A stretch of 64,000 nt of DNA from Hylemonella gracilis str. Niagara R (GCF_000600295.1 NZ_JEMG01000001.1:909062-973061), one strand, 5' to 3'; shown: positions 23,784 to 33,360, counted from the first letter of the stretch. The notes: a model not told the origin generated them from the sequence alone. A program made the numbers and translations.

Positions 23784-26204
23784 ATGTCCCGATTTCAAGT
23801 CCGCAAGGTCGCCGTGCTCGGCGCGGGCGTGATGGGCGCGCAGATCGCGGCCCATCTGGTCAACGTCAAGGTGCCGGTCGTGCTGTTCGACCTTCCCTCC
23901 AAGGAAGGTCCCAAGAACGGCATCGTCCAGAAGGCCATCGACAACCTCAAGAAACTCAAGCCCTCGCCGCTGGGCGTGGCCGACGACGCGGCGCTGATCC
24001 AGGCCGCCAACTACGAAGAAAACCTGGGCTTGCTCGGTGAATGCGACCTCATCATCGAGGCCATCGCCGAGCGCATGGACTGGAAGCTCGATCTGTACAA
24101 GAAGATCGCGCCGCACGTGGCCAAGCACGCCATCGTCGCGTCCAACACCTCGGGCCTGTCGATCACCAAGCTGTCCGAAGCCTTGCCGGCCGAGATCAAG
24201 CCACGCTTTTGCGGCATCCACTTCTTCAACCCGCCGCGCTACATGTACCTGGTGGAGTTGATCGCGACGCCGACCACCCGGCCCGAGATCCTCGACCAGC
24301 TCGAAACCTTTGTCACCAGCAGCCTGGGCAAGGGCGTGGTGCGCGCCAAGGACACACCCAACTTCATCGCCAACCGCGTGGGCATCGCGGGCATGCTGGC
24401 CACGATGAAGGAGGTGGAGAACTACGGCCTGAGCTACGACGTGGTGGATGACCTCACGGGCAAGAAGCTGGGGCGCGCCTCCAGCGGCACCTTCCGTACC
24501 GCCGACGTGGTGGGCTTGGACACCATGGCCCATGTGATCAAGACGCTGCAGGACAACCTGGACGAGAAGAGCGACTCCTTCTACGGCAGCTTCGGCACGC
24601 CGGCCGTGCTCAAGACCCTGATCGAGATGGGCAATCTGGGCCAGAAGAGCAAGGCGGGCTTCTACAAAAAGGTGGGGCGCGACATCCTGCGCTTCGACCT
24701 CGAGGGCAAGGACTACGTGCCGGGCGGCGAAAAGGCCGACGCGGTCTACGAGCGCATGCTCAAGAAGCCCGCGGGCGAGCGCCTCAAGCTGCTGCGCAAC
24801 GCCGAAGGCAAGCAGGGCCAGTTCCTCTGGGCCATCCTGCGCAACAGCTTCCATTACGCGGCCGTGCACCTTGCGACCATCGCCGAGACCGCGGCCGACG
24901 TGGATCTGGCCATGCGCTGGGGCTTCGGCATGAAACAAGGCCCCTTCGAGCTGTGGCAGGAAGCCGGTTGGCTGGAAGTCGCCAAGATGGTGCAGGCCGA
25001 CATCGACGCGGGCAAGGCGCTCAGCAAGGAACCGCTGCCCAAGTGGGTGTTCAGCGACGCAGTGGTGAAAGCCGGTGGCGTGCACACGCCGCAAGGCTCC
25101 TACAACCCCACGACCGGCAAGTTCCAGCCGCGCCGCCGTCTGCCCGTCTATGAACTGCAGTACTTCCGCGAAAGCCTGCTGGGTGACGGTTCCCCGAAAT
25201 ACAAGACCGCGGGCATCACCCTGCACGAGGACGAGGCCATTCGCATCTGGACGCTGGACGACAACCGTGCCAGCGTGACCGGCAGCGTGCTGATCGCCAG
25301 CATCAAGAGCAAGATGCACGCGATCGGTCCCGGCGTGGTCGAGGGCCTGATGCGCGCGGTGGACCTGGCCGAGCAGAGTTACCAGGGCCTGGTGATCTGG
25401 TCGGGTGACGAACCCTTCAGCGTGGGCGCGGACCTGCAGGCTACGCTGCCCGCCTTCATGGTGGCCGGCGTGGGCGCGATCGAAGGCGCCGAGCAGGAGA
25501 TGCAGACCATGATGCTGCGCCTGCGTTACGCGGGCGTGCCGGTGGTCTCAGCGATCCGCGGCATGGCGCTCGGCGGCGGCTGCGAACTGGCGGTTTACTC
25601 GCAGCGCCGCGTGGTCGCCATGGAAAGCTACATCGGACTGGTGGAAGTGGGCGTGGGCCTGGTGCCGGGTGCGGGCGGCCTGACCTACATCGCGCGCCGC
25701 GCGGCCGAGAACGCGGCTTACTCCACCAACAAGGAACTGCTGCCTTTCCTGACCGAGGGCTTCACCGCCGCCGCCATGGCCAAGGTGGGCACCAGCGCGC
25801 TGGAATCGCGCAAGCTGGGCTACCTGCTCGACAGCGACGTGATCGTCCCGAACAAGGATGAGTTGCTCTACGTCGCGCTCAACGAAGCCAAGGCCATGTA
25901 CCAAGGTGGCTGGCGCGCGCCGCTCAAGCGTCTGTTCCCGGTGGCGGGCCGCAGTGGCATCGCGACCATCAAGGGCCAGCTCGTGAACATGCGCGACGGC
26001 GGTTTCATCAGCCAGCATGACTTCCATATCGCCAGCCTGATCGCCGAAGTGGTCTGCGGCGGCGATGTGGACGCGAACACTCTGGTCAGCGAGGAGTACC
26101 TGATGGCGCTGGAGCGCAAGGCCTTCTGTTCCCTGATCGTGCACCCCAAGACGCAGGAGCGCATTCTGGGCATGCTCAACACCGGCAAGCCGGTTCGTAA
26201 TTGA
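23784..26204 (+). CDS. Fused 3-hydroxyacyl-CoA dehydrogenase / enoyl-CoA hydratase (FadN-type order)
   Basis: This bifunctional beta-oxidation enzyme of 806 aa hydrates 2-enoyl-CoA and oxidises 3-hydroxyacyl-CoA with NAD. The dehydrogenase comes first: the Rossmann loop VLGAGVMGAQIAAHL at about 11-25, the catalytic histidine in CGIHFFNPPRYM (His146), and FIANRVGIAGM. A C-terminal dehydrogenase domain follows, then a crotonase-like domain from about 500 with IRGMALGGGCELA near 590 for the oxyanion hole. This order is opposite to E. coli FadB and matches Bacillus FadN-like proteins. It probably works with the thiolase downstream. Confidence 0.92.
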   Translation: MSRFQVRKVAVLGAGVMGAQIAAHLVNVKVPVVLFDLPSKEGPKNGIVQKAIDNLKKLKPSPLGVADDAALIQAANYEENLGLLGECDLIIEAIAERMDWKLDLYKKIAPHVAKHAIVASNTSGLSITKLSEALPAEIKPRFCGIHFFNPPRYMYLVELIATPTTRPEILDQLETFVTSSLGKGVVRAKDTPNFIANRVGIAGMLATMKEVENYGLSYDVVDDLTGKKLGRASSGTFRTADVVGLDTMAHVIKTLQDNLDEKSDSFYGSFGTPAVLKTLIEMGNLGQKSKAGFYKKVGRDILRFDLEGKDYVPGGEKADAVYERMLKKPAGERLKLLRNAEGKQGQFLWAILRNSFHYAAVHLATIAETAADVDLAMRWGFGMKQGPFELWQEAGWLEVAKMVQADIDAGKALSKEPLPKWVFSDAVVKAGGVHTPQGSYNPTTGKFQPRRRLPVYELQYFRESLLGDGSPKYKTAGITLHEDEAIRIWTLDDNRASVTGSVLIASIKSKMHAIGPGVVEGLMRAVDLAEQSYQGLVIWSGDEPFSVGADLQATLPAFMVAGVGAIEGAEQEMQTMMLRLRYAGVPVVSAIRGMALGGGCELAVYSQRRVVAMESYIGLVEVGVGLVPGAGGLTYIARRAAENAAYSTNKELLPFLTEGFTAAAMAKVGTSALESRKLGYLLDSDVIVPNKDELLYVALNEAKAMYQGGWRAPLKRLFPVAGRSGIATIKGQLVNMRDGGFISQHDFHIASLIAEVVCGGDVDANTLVSEEYLMALERKAFCSLIVHPKTQERILGMLNTGKPVRN

Positions 26205-26368
26205 TGAAGCTACTGCGCGTTCCTCATGCCGCGTTGGGCAGTGCTCGGAATCCTCACGTACAGGAAGTACGTTCCGGTTCCTGCGCCCCGCTCGCCTTGC
26301 CTGAGGGCCGCTCGCCACGCTTCCTCAATGACGAAAAACCCTTTTAACGTGATGAAGAAAGACGCATC
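26205..26368. repeat. Structured intergenic element between the hydratase/dehydrogenase and thiolase genes
   Basis: This 164-base gap contains an exact stem-loop ACGTAC-AGGAA-GTACGT (26256-26272), flanked by imperfectly complementary GGAAtCc and GGttCC. It also has two direct copies of CCGCTCGCC (26288-26296 and 26308-26316) twenty bases apart. There is no T-run, so it is not a simple terminator, and the operon appears to continue through it. The layout resembles dispersed intergenic repeat elements. Only one copy lies in this window, so its repeat nature is inferred. Confidence 0.4.
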
Positions 26369-27574
26369 ATGAAACAAGTACAAGACGCTTACATCGTTGC
26401 CGCCACGCGCACGCCCATCGGCCGTTCGCACCGTGGCTTCTTCCGCAACATGCGGCCCGACGACCTGTTGGCGACCACGCTCAAGGCCGCGCTGGCCCAG
26501 GTGCCCAACCTCGACCCCAAGACCATCGAGGACGTGGTGGCCGGTTGCGCCATTCCCGAAGGGGCGCAGGGCCTGAACGTGGCGCGCATCGCCGCGGTCA
26601 TGGCCGGCCTGCCCGTGGGCGTGGGCGGCATCACGGTCAACCGTTTCTGCGCTTCAGGCCTGTCGGCCGTGCAGATGGCGGCCGACCGCATCCGCGTTGG
26701 CGAAGCCGAGGTGATGATCGCCGCTGGCGTGGAGAGCATGAGCATGGTGCCCATGGGGGGCAACGTGCCGTCCTTCTCGCCCAACTTCTTCGGAAACACC
26801 GACAACGTGGACGACTACGGCATCGCCTATGGCATGGGCCTGACCGCCGAGAAGGTCGCCACGCAGTGGAAGGTGAGTCGCGACGACCAGGACGAGTTCG
26901 CTTACAAGTCCCACATGAAGGCCGTCGCCGCGATGAAGGCCGGCGACTTCGCCAACGAGATCACGCCCATCGAAGTGGCGGACCGCTCGGTGAACCTGGA
27001 ATCGGCCGAGGTGTCGATCAAGAAGCGCAGTGTGAACCTGGACGAGGGCGCGCGCCCCGACACCACTGTCGAGGCACTGGCCAAGCTCAAGCCGGTTTTC
27101 GCCGCACGCGGCTCGGTCACGGCGGGCAACAGCTCGCAGACCAGTGACGGCGCGGGCGCCCTGATCCTGGCCAGTGAATCCGCCGTCAAGCGCTTCAACC
27201 TGCAACCGCTGGCGCGCTTCGTGAGTTTCGCGTCCAAGGGCGTGCCCTCGCACATCATGGGCATCGGGCCCATCGAGGCGATTCCCGCCGCGCTGCGTTA
27301 CGCCGGCCTGAAGCACGAGGACATGGACTGGATCGAACTGAACGAGGCCTTCGCCGCGCAATCCCTGGCCGTCATCCGTACCCTGGGCCTGAACCCCGCC
27401 AAGGTCAACCCCATGGGCGGCGCGATCGCGCTCGGCCACCCCCTGGGCGCGACCGGCGCCATCCGCTCGGCCACGGTCGTGCATGCGCTGCGTCGCAAGA
27501 ACCTGAAGTACGGCATGGTCACGATGTGCGTCGGCATGGGCCAGGGCGCGGCCGGCATCTTCGAGCGCGTCTGA
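26369..27574 (+). CDS. fadA: Acetyl-CoA C-acyltransferase (thiolase)
   Basis: This enzyme cleaves 3-ketoacyl-CoA with CoA to give acetyl-CoA and a shortened acyl-CoA. It has 401 aa with the full thiolase triad: nucleophile Cys94 in NRFCASGLSAV, His357 in GGAIALGHPLGATGA, and Cys387 in MCVGMGQGAAGIFE. VAATRTPIGRSHRGFF at the N-terminus is also typical. Degradative rather than biosynthetic function follows from its place after the hydratase/dehydrogenase fusion. The ATG at 26369 has an AAAGA-type weak ribosome-binding site. The symbol is by function and position. Confidence 0.93.
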   Translation: MKQVQDAYIVAATRTPIGRSHRGFFRNMRPDDLLATTLKAALAQVPNLDPKTIEDVVAGCAIPEGAQGLNVARIAAVMAGLPVGVGGITVNRFCASGLSAVQMAADRIRVGEAEVMIAAGVESMSMVPMGGNVPSFSPNFFGNTDNVDDYGIAYGMGLTAEKVATQWKVSRDDQDEFAYKSHMKAVAAMKAGDFANEITPIEVADRSVNLESAEVSIKKRSVNLDEGARPDTTVEALAKLKPVFAARGSVTAGNSSQTSDGAGALILASESAVKRFNLQPLARFVSFASKGVPSHIMGIGPIEAIPAALRYAGLKHEDMDWIELNEAFAAQSLAVIRTLGLNPAKVNPMGGAIALGHPLGATGAIRSATVVHALRRKNLKYGMVTMCVGMGQGAAGIFERV

Positions 27575-27625
27575 AAGCCTGCGGTCCGGCCCTAGCGGCC
27601 CGCCAGGTCCCCAGGGAGCTTCGCC

Positions 27626-28510
27626 ATGCAAACCAGAACCCTCTCCGTCGACAACGCCGTGCTGGCCGTGCGCCTCTTCGAGCCTGCGGGCGAAGCACGG
27701 GCCACGGTGGTCATCGGCGGCGCGATGGGCGTGCCGCAGAGTTATTACGCGGCTTATGCCACCTGGCTGGCGCAGGAAGGCTACAGGGTCTGGACCTTCG
27801 ATTACCGCGGGCATGGGGACTCCCTGGCGCAAGTGCCGGGTGGTCGGCTGCGCGGCTTCAAGGCCGATCTGTTCGATTGGGCGCGCGACTACGAAGCCGT
27901 CGTGAAGAACGCCTGGAATGAACGTCCCCAGCTTGCGCTTTACCTGCTGGGCCACAGCCTGGGCGCGCAACTGCCCGGACTGTTCGAACGTCCCGAGCGC
28001 GTGGACGGGCTGTTCAGCCTGGCAGCCGGCAGTGGCTACTGGCGCGAGAACGCAGCCCCGTTGCGGCGGCGTGTGTTGTTCTTCTGGTATTTCATGGCGC
28101 CGTTGGCGACGCTGCTGTGCGGCTATTTTCCAGGTCGCCGGCTTGGCATGGTGGGCGACCTGCCGGCGGGGGTGATCCGCCAGTGGCGACGCTGGTGCCT
28201 GCATCCGCGTTACATGGTCGCCGAGGGGCCAGAGGTGGAGCGACTCTACGCCAACGCACCGTACCCTATCCGAGCCTGGTCCTTCAGCGACGACGAGATG
28301 ATGACCCTGGAGGGCACACGCAGTCTGCTCGGCCTCTATGCCTCCGCGCCTCAGGCGCTGGAAATCATCCGGCCTGCCGAGGTCGATCTGCCCCGCATCG
28401 GTCATTTCGGTTTTTTCCGCGACAGCATGCGCAAGGCACTCTGGCCGCGCAGCGCGCGGGTGTTGCAATCCTTCGCGGACGAGCATTACGCCCGCGATTC
28501 CCGTTTCTGA
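27626..28510 (+). CDS. Alpha/beta hydrolase
   Basis: This 294-aa serine hydrolase has the alpha/beta-hydrolase fold. The nucleophile elbow GHSLGAQLPG puts Ser at about residue 111. FDYRGHGDS near 55-63 is the usual segment after strand 4, and IGHFGFFRDSM near 265 supplies the likely catalytic histidine. Its hydrophobic patch (VLFFWYFMAPLATLLCGYF) is probably a lid. It lies 51 bases after the thiolase and before a thioesterase, so it may hydrolyse an ester or acyl-CoA linked to lipid breakdown. The substrate is unknown. It has no signal peptide, so it acts in the cytoplasm. Confidence 0.85.
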   Translation: MQTRTLSVDNAVLAVRLFEPAGEARATVVIGGAMGVPQSYYAAYATWLAQEGYRVWTFDYRGHGDSLAQVPGGRLRGFKADLFDWARDYEAVVKNAWNERPQLALYLLGHSLGAQLPGLFERPERVDGLFSLAAGSGYWRENAAPLRRRVLFFWYFMAPLATLLCGYFPGRRLGMVGDLPAGVIRQWRRWCLHPRYMVAEGPEVERLYANAPYPIRAWSFSDDEMMTLEGTRSLLGLYASAPQALEIIRPAEVDLPRIGHFGFFRDSMRKALWPRSARVLQSFADEHYARDSRF

Positions 28511-28515
28511 GCGGT

Positions 28516-29355
28516 ATGGCCACCATGCATGCTTTCGACGCCGCGCTGCGACTGAACCCGATCGGGCAGGACCGTCGCCCCGCGCGATTCGCCGGGCACA
28601 CCAGTGACGACTACTGGAACATGGTCGGCCCGTTTGGCGGTTGCACGGCGGCCGTGGTGCTGGCCGCCATCCTGCGCCATCCCGACCTGCTGGGCGCACC
28701 CCTGTCCATCACGGTCAACTACGCGGCCGCGCTGACGCAGGGACCGTTCGAGGTGCAGGTGCTGCCAGCGCGCACCAACCGTTCGACCCAGCATTGGACG
28801 GCGGCCATCGTGCAGAACGACGAAGAAGGCCAAGCCCAGATCGTCACCACGGCCACGGCCGTGACGGCGGTGCGGCGCGAGACCTGGAGCATGAGCGACC
28901 GGCCCATGCCCCAGGTGCCCGCGCCCGCCGAGTTGCCGACGCGGGGTTTCGAGCGGGCCATGGCCTGGCTGGGGCAGTACGAGATGCGTCCGGTCAGCGG
29001 TTCCGTGCCCGACACCTGGGACGATCGCCTGGGTGCGGACAGCACCACGCGGCTCTGGATCCGCGACCAGCCACCCCGCCCGCTGGACTTCTGCTCGTTG
29101 CTGGCCTGCTCGGACGTGTTCTTTCCGCGCGTCTGGCTCCGGCGCGCGACCTACACACCTGCCGGCACGGTGTCGATCACGACCTATTTCCACGCCAGCG
29201 CCCAGGAGCTGAAGGCCACGGGCGTGGGCTGGCTGCTGGGCCAGGCCAGCGCGCAGGAATTTCGCAACGGTTTCTTCGACCAGTCCGCGCAGCTCTGGAA
29301 CGAGGCGGGCGTGCTGCTCGCCACCAGCCATCAGATCGTCTACTACAAAGCCTAA
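28516..29355 (+). CDS. Acyl-CoA thioesterase family protein (TesB-like double hotdog)
   Basis: This 279-aa protein has two hotdog-fold halves. WNMVGPFGGCTAAVVLAAILRHP near residues 34-56 is the typical N-terminal part, and DFCSLLACSDVFFPRVW near 190-206 and SITTYFHASAQEL belong to the second half. It should hydrolyse acyl-CoA to free acid and CoA, which could relieve CoA trapping during beta-oxidation. I chose the ATG at 28516, five bases after the alpha/beta hydrolase stop; an ATG at 28525 is also in frame. A further upstream extension of the open frame overlaps the hydrolase gene and is not coding. Confidence 0.85.
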   Translation: MATMHAFDAALRLNPIGQDRRPARFAGHTSDDYWNMVGPFGGCTAAVVLAAILRHPDLLGAPLSITVNYAAALTQGPFEVQVLPARTNRSTQHWTAAIVQNDEEGQAQIVTTATAVTAVRRETWSMSDRPMPQVPAPAELPTRGFERAMAWLGQYEMRPVSGSVPDTWDDRLGADSTTRLWIRDQPPRPLDFCSLLACSDVFFPRVWLRRATYTPAGTVSITTYFHASAQELKATGVGWLLGQASAQEFRNGFFDQSAQLWNEAGVLLATSHQIVYYKA

Positions 29356-29370
29356 TCCAGGAGACTTCCC

Positions 29371-30135
29371 ATGAGCGACATCCTCGTGCATACCGAAGCC
29401 GGCATCACCACATTGAGCTTCAACCGCCCCGAGCGCAAGAATTCCATCACCTCCGCCATGTACGCGCAACTCGCCGACGCGATGGAAGCCGCGGCGGCCG
29501 ATGCCAGCGTGCGCGTGCTGGTGTTCCAGGGCAGCGAGACGGTGTTCTCGGCCGGCAACGACATCGGTGATTTCCTGAACGCGCCCCCGGCTGATCCCAA
29601 TGCGCCGGTCTGGCGTTTCATGCGGGCCTTGGCCGGCTTCCCGAAGCCTGCGCTTGCCGCCGTCAACGGCCCGGCGGTGGGCATCGGCACCACCCTGCTG
29701 TTCCACTGTGATCTGGTGTTCGCGGGCGACAACGCGGCGTTTTCCATGCCCTTCGTCAACCTGGGTCTGTGCCCGGAGTTTGCCTCCAGCCTGCTGGTGC
29801 CGCGCATGTTCGGTTACCACCGCGCGGCCGAGGCCCTGCTGCTGGGCGAACCCTTCATGGCCGAAGCCGCGCTGGAAGTCGGCCTCGTCAACCGCGTGCT
29901 CGCGCCGACCGAAACCCATGCCTACGCCCAGGCCCAGGCCCGCAAGCTCGCGGCCAAGCCCCTGAGTGCCTTGGTTGAGACCAAGCGCCTGATGAAACGC
30001 GGCCTGGACGTGGAGGTGAACGCGCGCATGAACGAGGAGGGCGCCAGCTTCGGCCGCATGCTGCGTGAACCCGCCGCGCAGGAAGCCTTCGGCGCCTTCA
30101 TGGCCAAACGCAAACCCGACTTCAGCAAAGTCTGA
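29371..30135 (+). CDS. Enoyl-CoA hydratase/isomerase family protein
   Basis: This 254-aa crotonase-superfamily protein hydrates or isomerises enoyl-CoA. Motifs are FNRPERKNSITSAMYAQL, SETVFSAGNDIGDFL for CoA and oxyanion-hole contact (near 52-66), AAVNGPAVGIGTTLLFHCDLVFAGDNAAF (second oxyanion-hole region, near 94-122), and NLGLCPEFASS carrying an acidic residue at the catalytic position. The last gene of the beta-oxidation run, it starts 15 bases after the thioesterase with a GGAG site. It may handle unsaturated intermediates that the fused enzyme upstream does not. Confidence 0.9.
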   Translation: MSDILVHTEAGITTLSFNRPERKNSITSAMYAQLADAMEAAAADASVRVLVFQGSETVFSAGNDIGDFLNAPPADPNAPVWRFMRALAGFPKPALAAVNGPAVGIGTTLLFHCDLVFAGDNAAFSMPFVNLGLCPEFASSLLVPRMFGYHRAAEALLLGEPFMAEAALEVGLVNRVLAPTETHAYAQAQARKLAAKPLSALVETKRLMKRGLDVEVNARMNEEGASFGRMLREPAAQEAFGAFMAKRKPDFSKV

Positions 30136-30168
30136 AGTCGACTGCCTGCAGGGTCGCCACAATGGCCC

Positions 30169-30936
30169 ATGTTCGTTCTTTCCAAGCTCCTTAACGTCCT
30201 CACCCAGCCTCTGGCCTGGGTCGTGGCTTTGCTCCTCCTCGGGCTCTTGCTGCAGCACCGTTGGCGTCGCGCGGGCCTGGGCCTGCTCTGGGCCGCGCTG
30301 TGCGTACTGCTCTTGCAGGGTTGGGAGCCCTGGCCCGATGCCGTGCTGCGCCGACTCGAAGCGCAACACCCCGCGCCTGCGCAGATCGATCTGTCGCAGT
30401 ACGTCGGTGTGATCGTGCTGGGCGGTAGCACCGAATCCAGTTACGTCTGGGAGGGGCACGCGCAGCCCGCGCTCAACAACGCGGCCGAGCGCCTGACGGC
30501 GGCCTTACCCCTGCTGCGGCGCGCGCCCCAACTGGTGCTGCTCTACGTGGGCGGTGAAGGTGAACTGCTGGCCGATGGCCCGAGCGAAGCCGAGCGTGCG
30601 CGCCGCTTTTATGCCGAGCAGGGCGTGCCGCCGGGACGGCTGCTGCTGGAAACCCGCTCGCGCAACACCTATGAAAATGCCCTGTTGAGCGCCGCCTTGC
30701 CCGGCGTGGATCGGACACGTCCCTGGTTGCTCATCACCTCGGCCTGGCACATGCCGCGTGCCCTGGGTACCTTCAAGCAAGCTGGCTGGAACGTGACGCC
30801 CTGGCCCACGGACTATCGCACCGGTGTGGCCACGCCATGGCACCAGTATTCCTTGTCCCAGGGCGCCGCCAAATGGCAGATGGCGCTGCACGAATTGTTG
30901 GGGCTGGCGGCTTACCGACTGAGCGGTCGGCTCTGA
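30169..30936 (+). CDS. YdcF/ElyC-family membrane protein (DUF218)
   Basis: This 255-aa protein has two N-terminal transmembrane helices (about 7-24 and 28-48) followed by a DUF218 domain. Visible motifs are VGVIVLGGSTES near 82-93, AERLTAALPLLRRAP, EAERARRFYAEQGVP, ETRSRNTYENA and ITSAWHMPRALGTFKQAGW. Members such as ElyC affect cell-envelope assembly at low temperature; the biochemical activity is not established. It starts 33 bases after the enoyl-CoA hydratase but its function seems unrelated. It converges with the YciA-type thioesterase, whose stop is only 12 bases away. Confidence 0.85.
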   Translation: MFVLSKLLNVLTQPLAWVVALLLLGLLLQHRWRRAGLGLLWAALCVLLLQGWEPWPDAVLRRLEAQHPAPAQIDLSQYVGVIVLGGSTESSYVWEGHAQPALNNAAERLTAALPLLRRAPQLVLLYVGGEGELLADGPSEAERARRFYAEQGVPPGRLLLETRSRNTYENALLSAALPGVDRTRPWLLITSAWHMPRALGTFKQAGWNVTPWPTDYRTGVATPWHQYSLSQGAAKWQMALHELLGLAAYRLSGRL

Positions 30937-30948
30937 AGCTGGCCGCCC

Positions 30949-31389
30949 TCAGGCCGTCAGCGGGGGCCGGTGCGGCACTTCGCGCGGCCGGCCTTGTTCG
31001 TCGATGCAGACATAGGTCAGCGTGGCTTCGGTGACCTTGACGAACTGGCCTTGGGACTTCATGCGCTCGGCAAAGACCTCGACCTTGACTGTCATGGAAG
31101 TCCGGCCGATACGCACGAGCTTGGAATAAAAGCTCAGCAGATCGCCCACGCGCACGGGCTGCTTGAACAGGAATTCGTTGACGGCCACGGTGGCCATGCG
31201 GCCGCCCGCGTAACGCGCAGGGATGACGGATCCTGCCAAATCCACCTGGGCCATGACCCAGCCGCCGAAGATGTCGCCGTTGGCGTTGCAGTCCGCCGGC
31301 ATGGGGATGACCTTGAGCACCAATTCTTCGTCAGAAGGCGGGGTGGCAGGGCCGAGATTGGCGGGGAGGGCAGCGGGGACAAAGGACAT
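30949..31389 (-). CDS. yciA: YciA-type acyl-CoA thioesterase
   Basis: This single hotdog-domain thioesterase of 146 aa hydrolyses short- and medium-chain acyl-CoAs. PMPADCNANGDIFGGWVMAQVDLAGS at about 30-55 is the family hallmark, with the Asp and helix glycines of the active site. AVNEFLFKQPVRVGDLLSFYSKL and VFAERMKSQGQFVKVTEATLTYVCID follow. The start at 31389 gives the usual length; the frame extends far upstream antisense to the exporter gene and is not coding there. It is transcribed alone, divergent from the Atm1-type exporter 75 bases away. Confidence 0.92.
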   Translation of the reverse strand: MSFVPAALPANLGPATPPSDEELVLKVIPMPADCNANGDIFGGWVMAQVDLAGSVIPARYAGGRMATVAVNEFLFKQPVRVGDLLSFYSKLVRIGRTSMTVKVEVFAERMKSQGQFVKVTEATLTYVCIDEQGRPREVPHRPPLTA

Positions 31390-31464
31390 GGAGGACAATT
31401 CCTGAAAACCGGTCCGCGCAAGGCGGATTTTCCGAATTGTCTCACTCCCTTTCCCCTCCTTCCC

Positions 31465-33360
31465 ATGCGCAGCCACGCTGACTCCCCCGCGCGCCGTGCT
31501 GGCGCGCTCCTGAATGCTGCTGCTTCCGCCGGGCCCACGCAGGCGGGCGCGCAACGCTCCGACTGGGCCACCCTGGGCAAACTGTTCCCCTACCTTTGGC
31601 ACTACAAATGGCGCGTGCTGGCGGCCTTGGGTTTCATGGTCTGCGCCAAGCTGGCCAACGTGGGCGTGCCGGTGCTGCTCAAGGAGCTGGTGGACCGCAT
31701 GAGCGGGGTCACGGGCATGAGTGGCGTGGTGGCCGCGGCGGTGATCGTGCCGGCGGCCCTGCTGCTGGCTTACGGCGCGCTGCGCTTCATGACCTCGCTG
31801 TTCACCGAACTGCGCGAGCTGATCTTCGCCAAGGCGACCGAGGGCGCCGCGCGCAAGCTGTCCCTGCAGGTCTTCGGGCACCTGCATGCACTGTCGCTGC
31901 GTTTCCACCTGGAGCGGCAGACAGGCGGCATGACACGCGACATCGAGCGTGGCACGCGCGCCGTGCACACCTTGATTTCCTATTCGCTCTACAGCATCCT
32001 GCCGACCCTGATCGAGTTCGCGCTGGTGCTGGGCCTGCTCGCGCTCAAGTTCGATCCGATGTTCGTCTGGATCACCCTGGCGGCGTTGATCGCCTACATC
32101 GTGTTCACGGTCTCGGTGACCGAGTGGCGCACGCAGTACCGCCGCCGCATGAACGAGATGGACAGCAACGCGCACGGCCGCGCCATCGACTCCCTGCTCA
32201 ACTACGAGACGGTCAAGTACTTCAACAACGAGGCCTTCGAGGCGCGTCGTTACGACGAGCATCTGGAGCAGTACCGGCGCGCCGCCATCAAGAGCCAGAT
32301 GACCCTGAGCCTGCTCAATACCGGGCAGCAGCTCATCATCGCCACGGGCCTGGTGGCCATGCTCTGGCGCGCGGCGTCGGGGGTGGCCGAGGGCCGCATG
32401 ACCCTGGGTGATCTGGTGATGGTCAATGCCCTGATGATCCAGCTCTACATCCCGCTGAACTTCCTGGGCGTGCTGTACCGCGAGATCAAGCAGAGCCTGG
32501 CGGACATCGACAAAATGTTCACCTTGTTGGAACGCGAGCGCGAGGTGGCGGATGCACCCGGCGCGGTGGAACTGGCGCTGCCGGAAGCGGGCCCGCCTTC
32601 CGTCTGGTTCGATCATGTCAGTTTCGCCTATGACCCGGCCCGCCCCATCCTGCACGACCTGAGTTTCGAGATCCCGGCCGGCAAGACGGTGGCCGTGGTC
32701 GGGCCTTCGGGCGCGGGCAAGTCCACGCTGGCGCGTCTGCTCTACCGCTTCTACGACATCACGGGCGGCAGCATCCGCATCGAGGGGCAGGACATCCGCC
32801 AGGTGACCCAGGCCAGCTTGCGTCGGGCCATTGGCATCGTGCCGCAGGACACGGTGCTGTTCAATGACACCATCGCCTACAACATCGGCTACGGCCGCAC
32901 GACCGACCCGGCCCGTCCCGGCCAGGCCGGCGCGAGCCGCGAGGAGATCGAGGCCGCGGCCAAGGCCGCTCACATCCATGACTTCGTCAGCGCGCAGCCC
33001 CTGGGCTACGACACCATGGTGGGCGAACGCGGGCTCAAGCTCTCGGGGGGCGAGAAGCAGCGCGTGGCGATCGCGCGCACCTTGTTGAAGAATCCGCCCA
33101 TCCTGATCTTCGATGAAGCGACTTCCGCCCTGGACAGCGCCAACGAACGCGCCATCCAGGCCGAGATGCAAAGCGCGGCGCGGGGCAAGACCACCCTGGT
33201 CATCGCGCACCGGCTGTCCACTGTGGTGGATGCGCACGAAATCCTGGTGCTGGAGCAGGGGCGCATCGTCGAACGGGGCGCGCACGTGGCCCTGCTGGAA
33301 AAGAAAGGGGTCTATGCGCGCATGTGGGCCTTGCAACAAAGCGTTTCGAACGGGGCCTGA
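31465..33360 (+). CDS. Atm1-type ABC exporter (fused permease and ATPase)
   Basis: This 631-aa half-transporter acts as a homodimer in the inner membrane. Six transmembrane helices lie between residues 45 and 350. NYETVKYFNNEAFEARRY near 245-262 is typical of the Atm1/HMT1 group, whose members export glutathione-linked metal or sulfur species and support Fe-S protein or metal homeostasis. The ATPase has Walker A GPSGAGKST (413-421), Q-loop VPQDTVLFND, signature LSGGEKQRVAIAR (526 on), Walker B ILIFDEATSALD and the H-loop IAHRLST. The ATG at 31465 lacks a strong ribosome-binding site. The substrate is inferred from family only. Confidence 0.9.
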   Translation: MRSHADSPARRAGALLNAAASAGPTQAGAQRSDWATLGKLFPYLWHYKWRVLAALGFMVCAKLANVGVPVLLKELVDRMSGVTGMSGVVAAAVIVPAALLLAYGALRFMTSLFTELRELIFAKATEGAARKLSLQVFGHLHALSLRFHLERQTGGMTRDIERGTRAVHTLISYSLYSILPTLIEFALVLGLLALKFDPMFVWITLAALIAYIVFTVSVTEWRTQYRRRMNEMDSNAHGRAIDSLLNYETVKYFNNEAFEARRYDEHLEQYRRAAIKSQMTLSLLNTGQQLIIATGLVAMLWRAASGVAEGRMTLGDLVMVNALMIQLYIPLNFLGVLYREIKQSLADIDKMFTLLEREREVADAPGAVELALPEAGPPSVWFDHVSFAYDPARPILHDLSFEIPAGKTVAVVGPSGAGKSTLARLLYRFYDITGGSIRIEGQDIRQVTQASLRRAIGIVPQDTVLFNDTIAYNIGYGRTTDPARPGQAGASREEIEAAAKAAHIHDFVSAQPLGYDTMVGERGLKLSGGEKQRVAIARTLLKNPPILIFDEATSALDSANERAIQAEMQSAARGKTTLVIAHRLSTVVDAHEILVLEQGRIVERGAHVALLEKKGVYARMWALQQSVSNGA

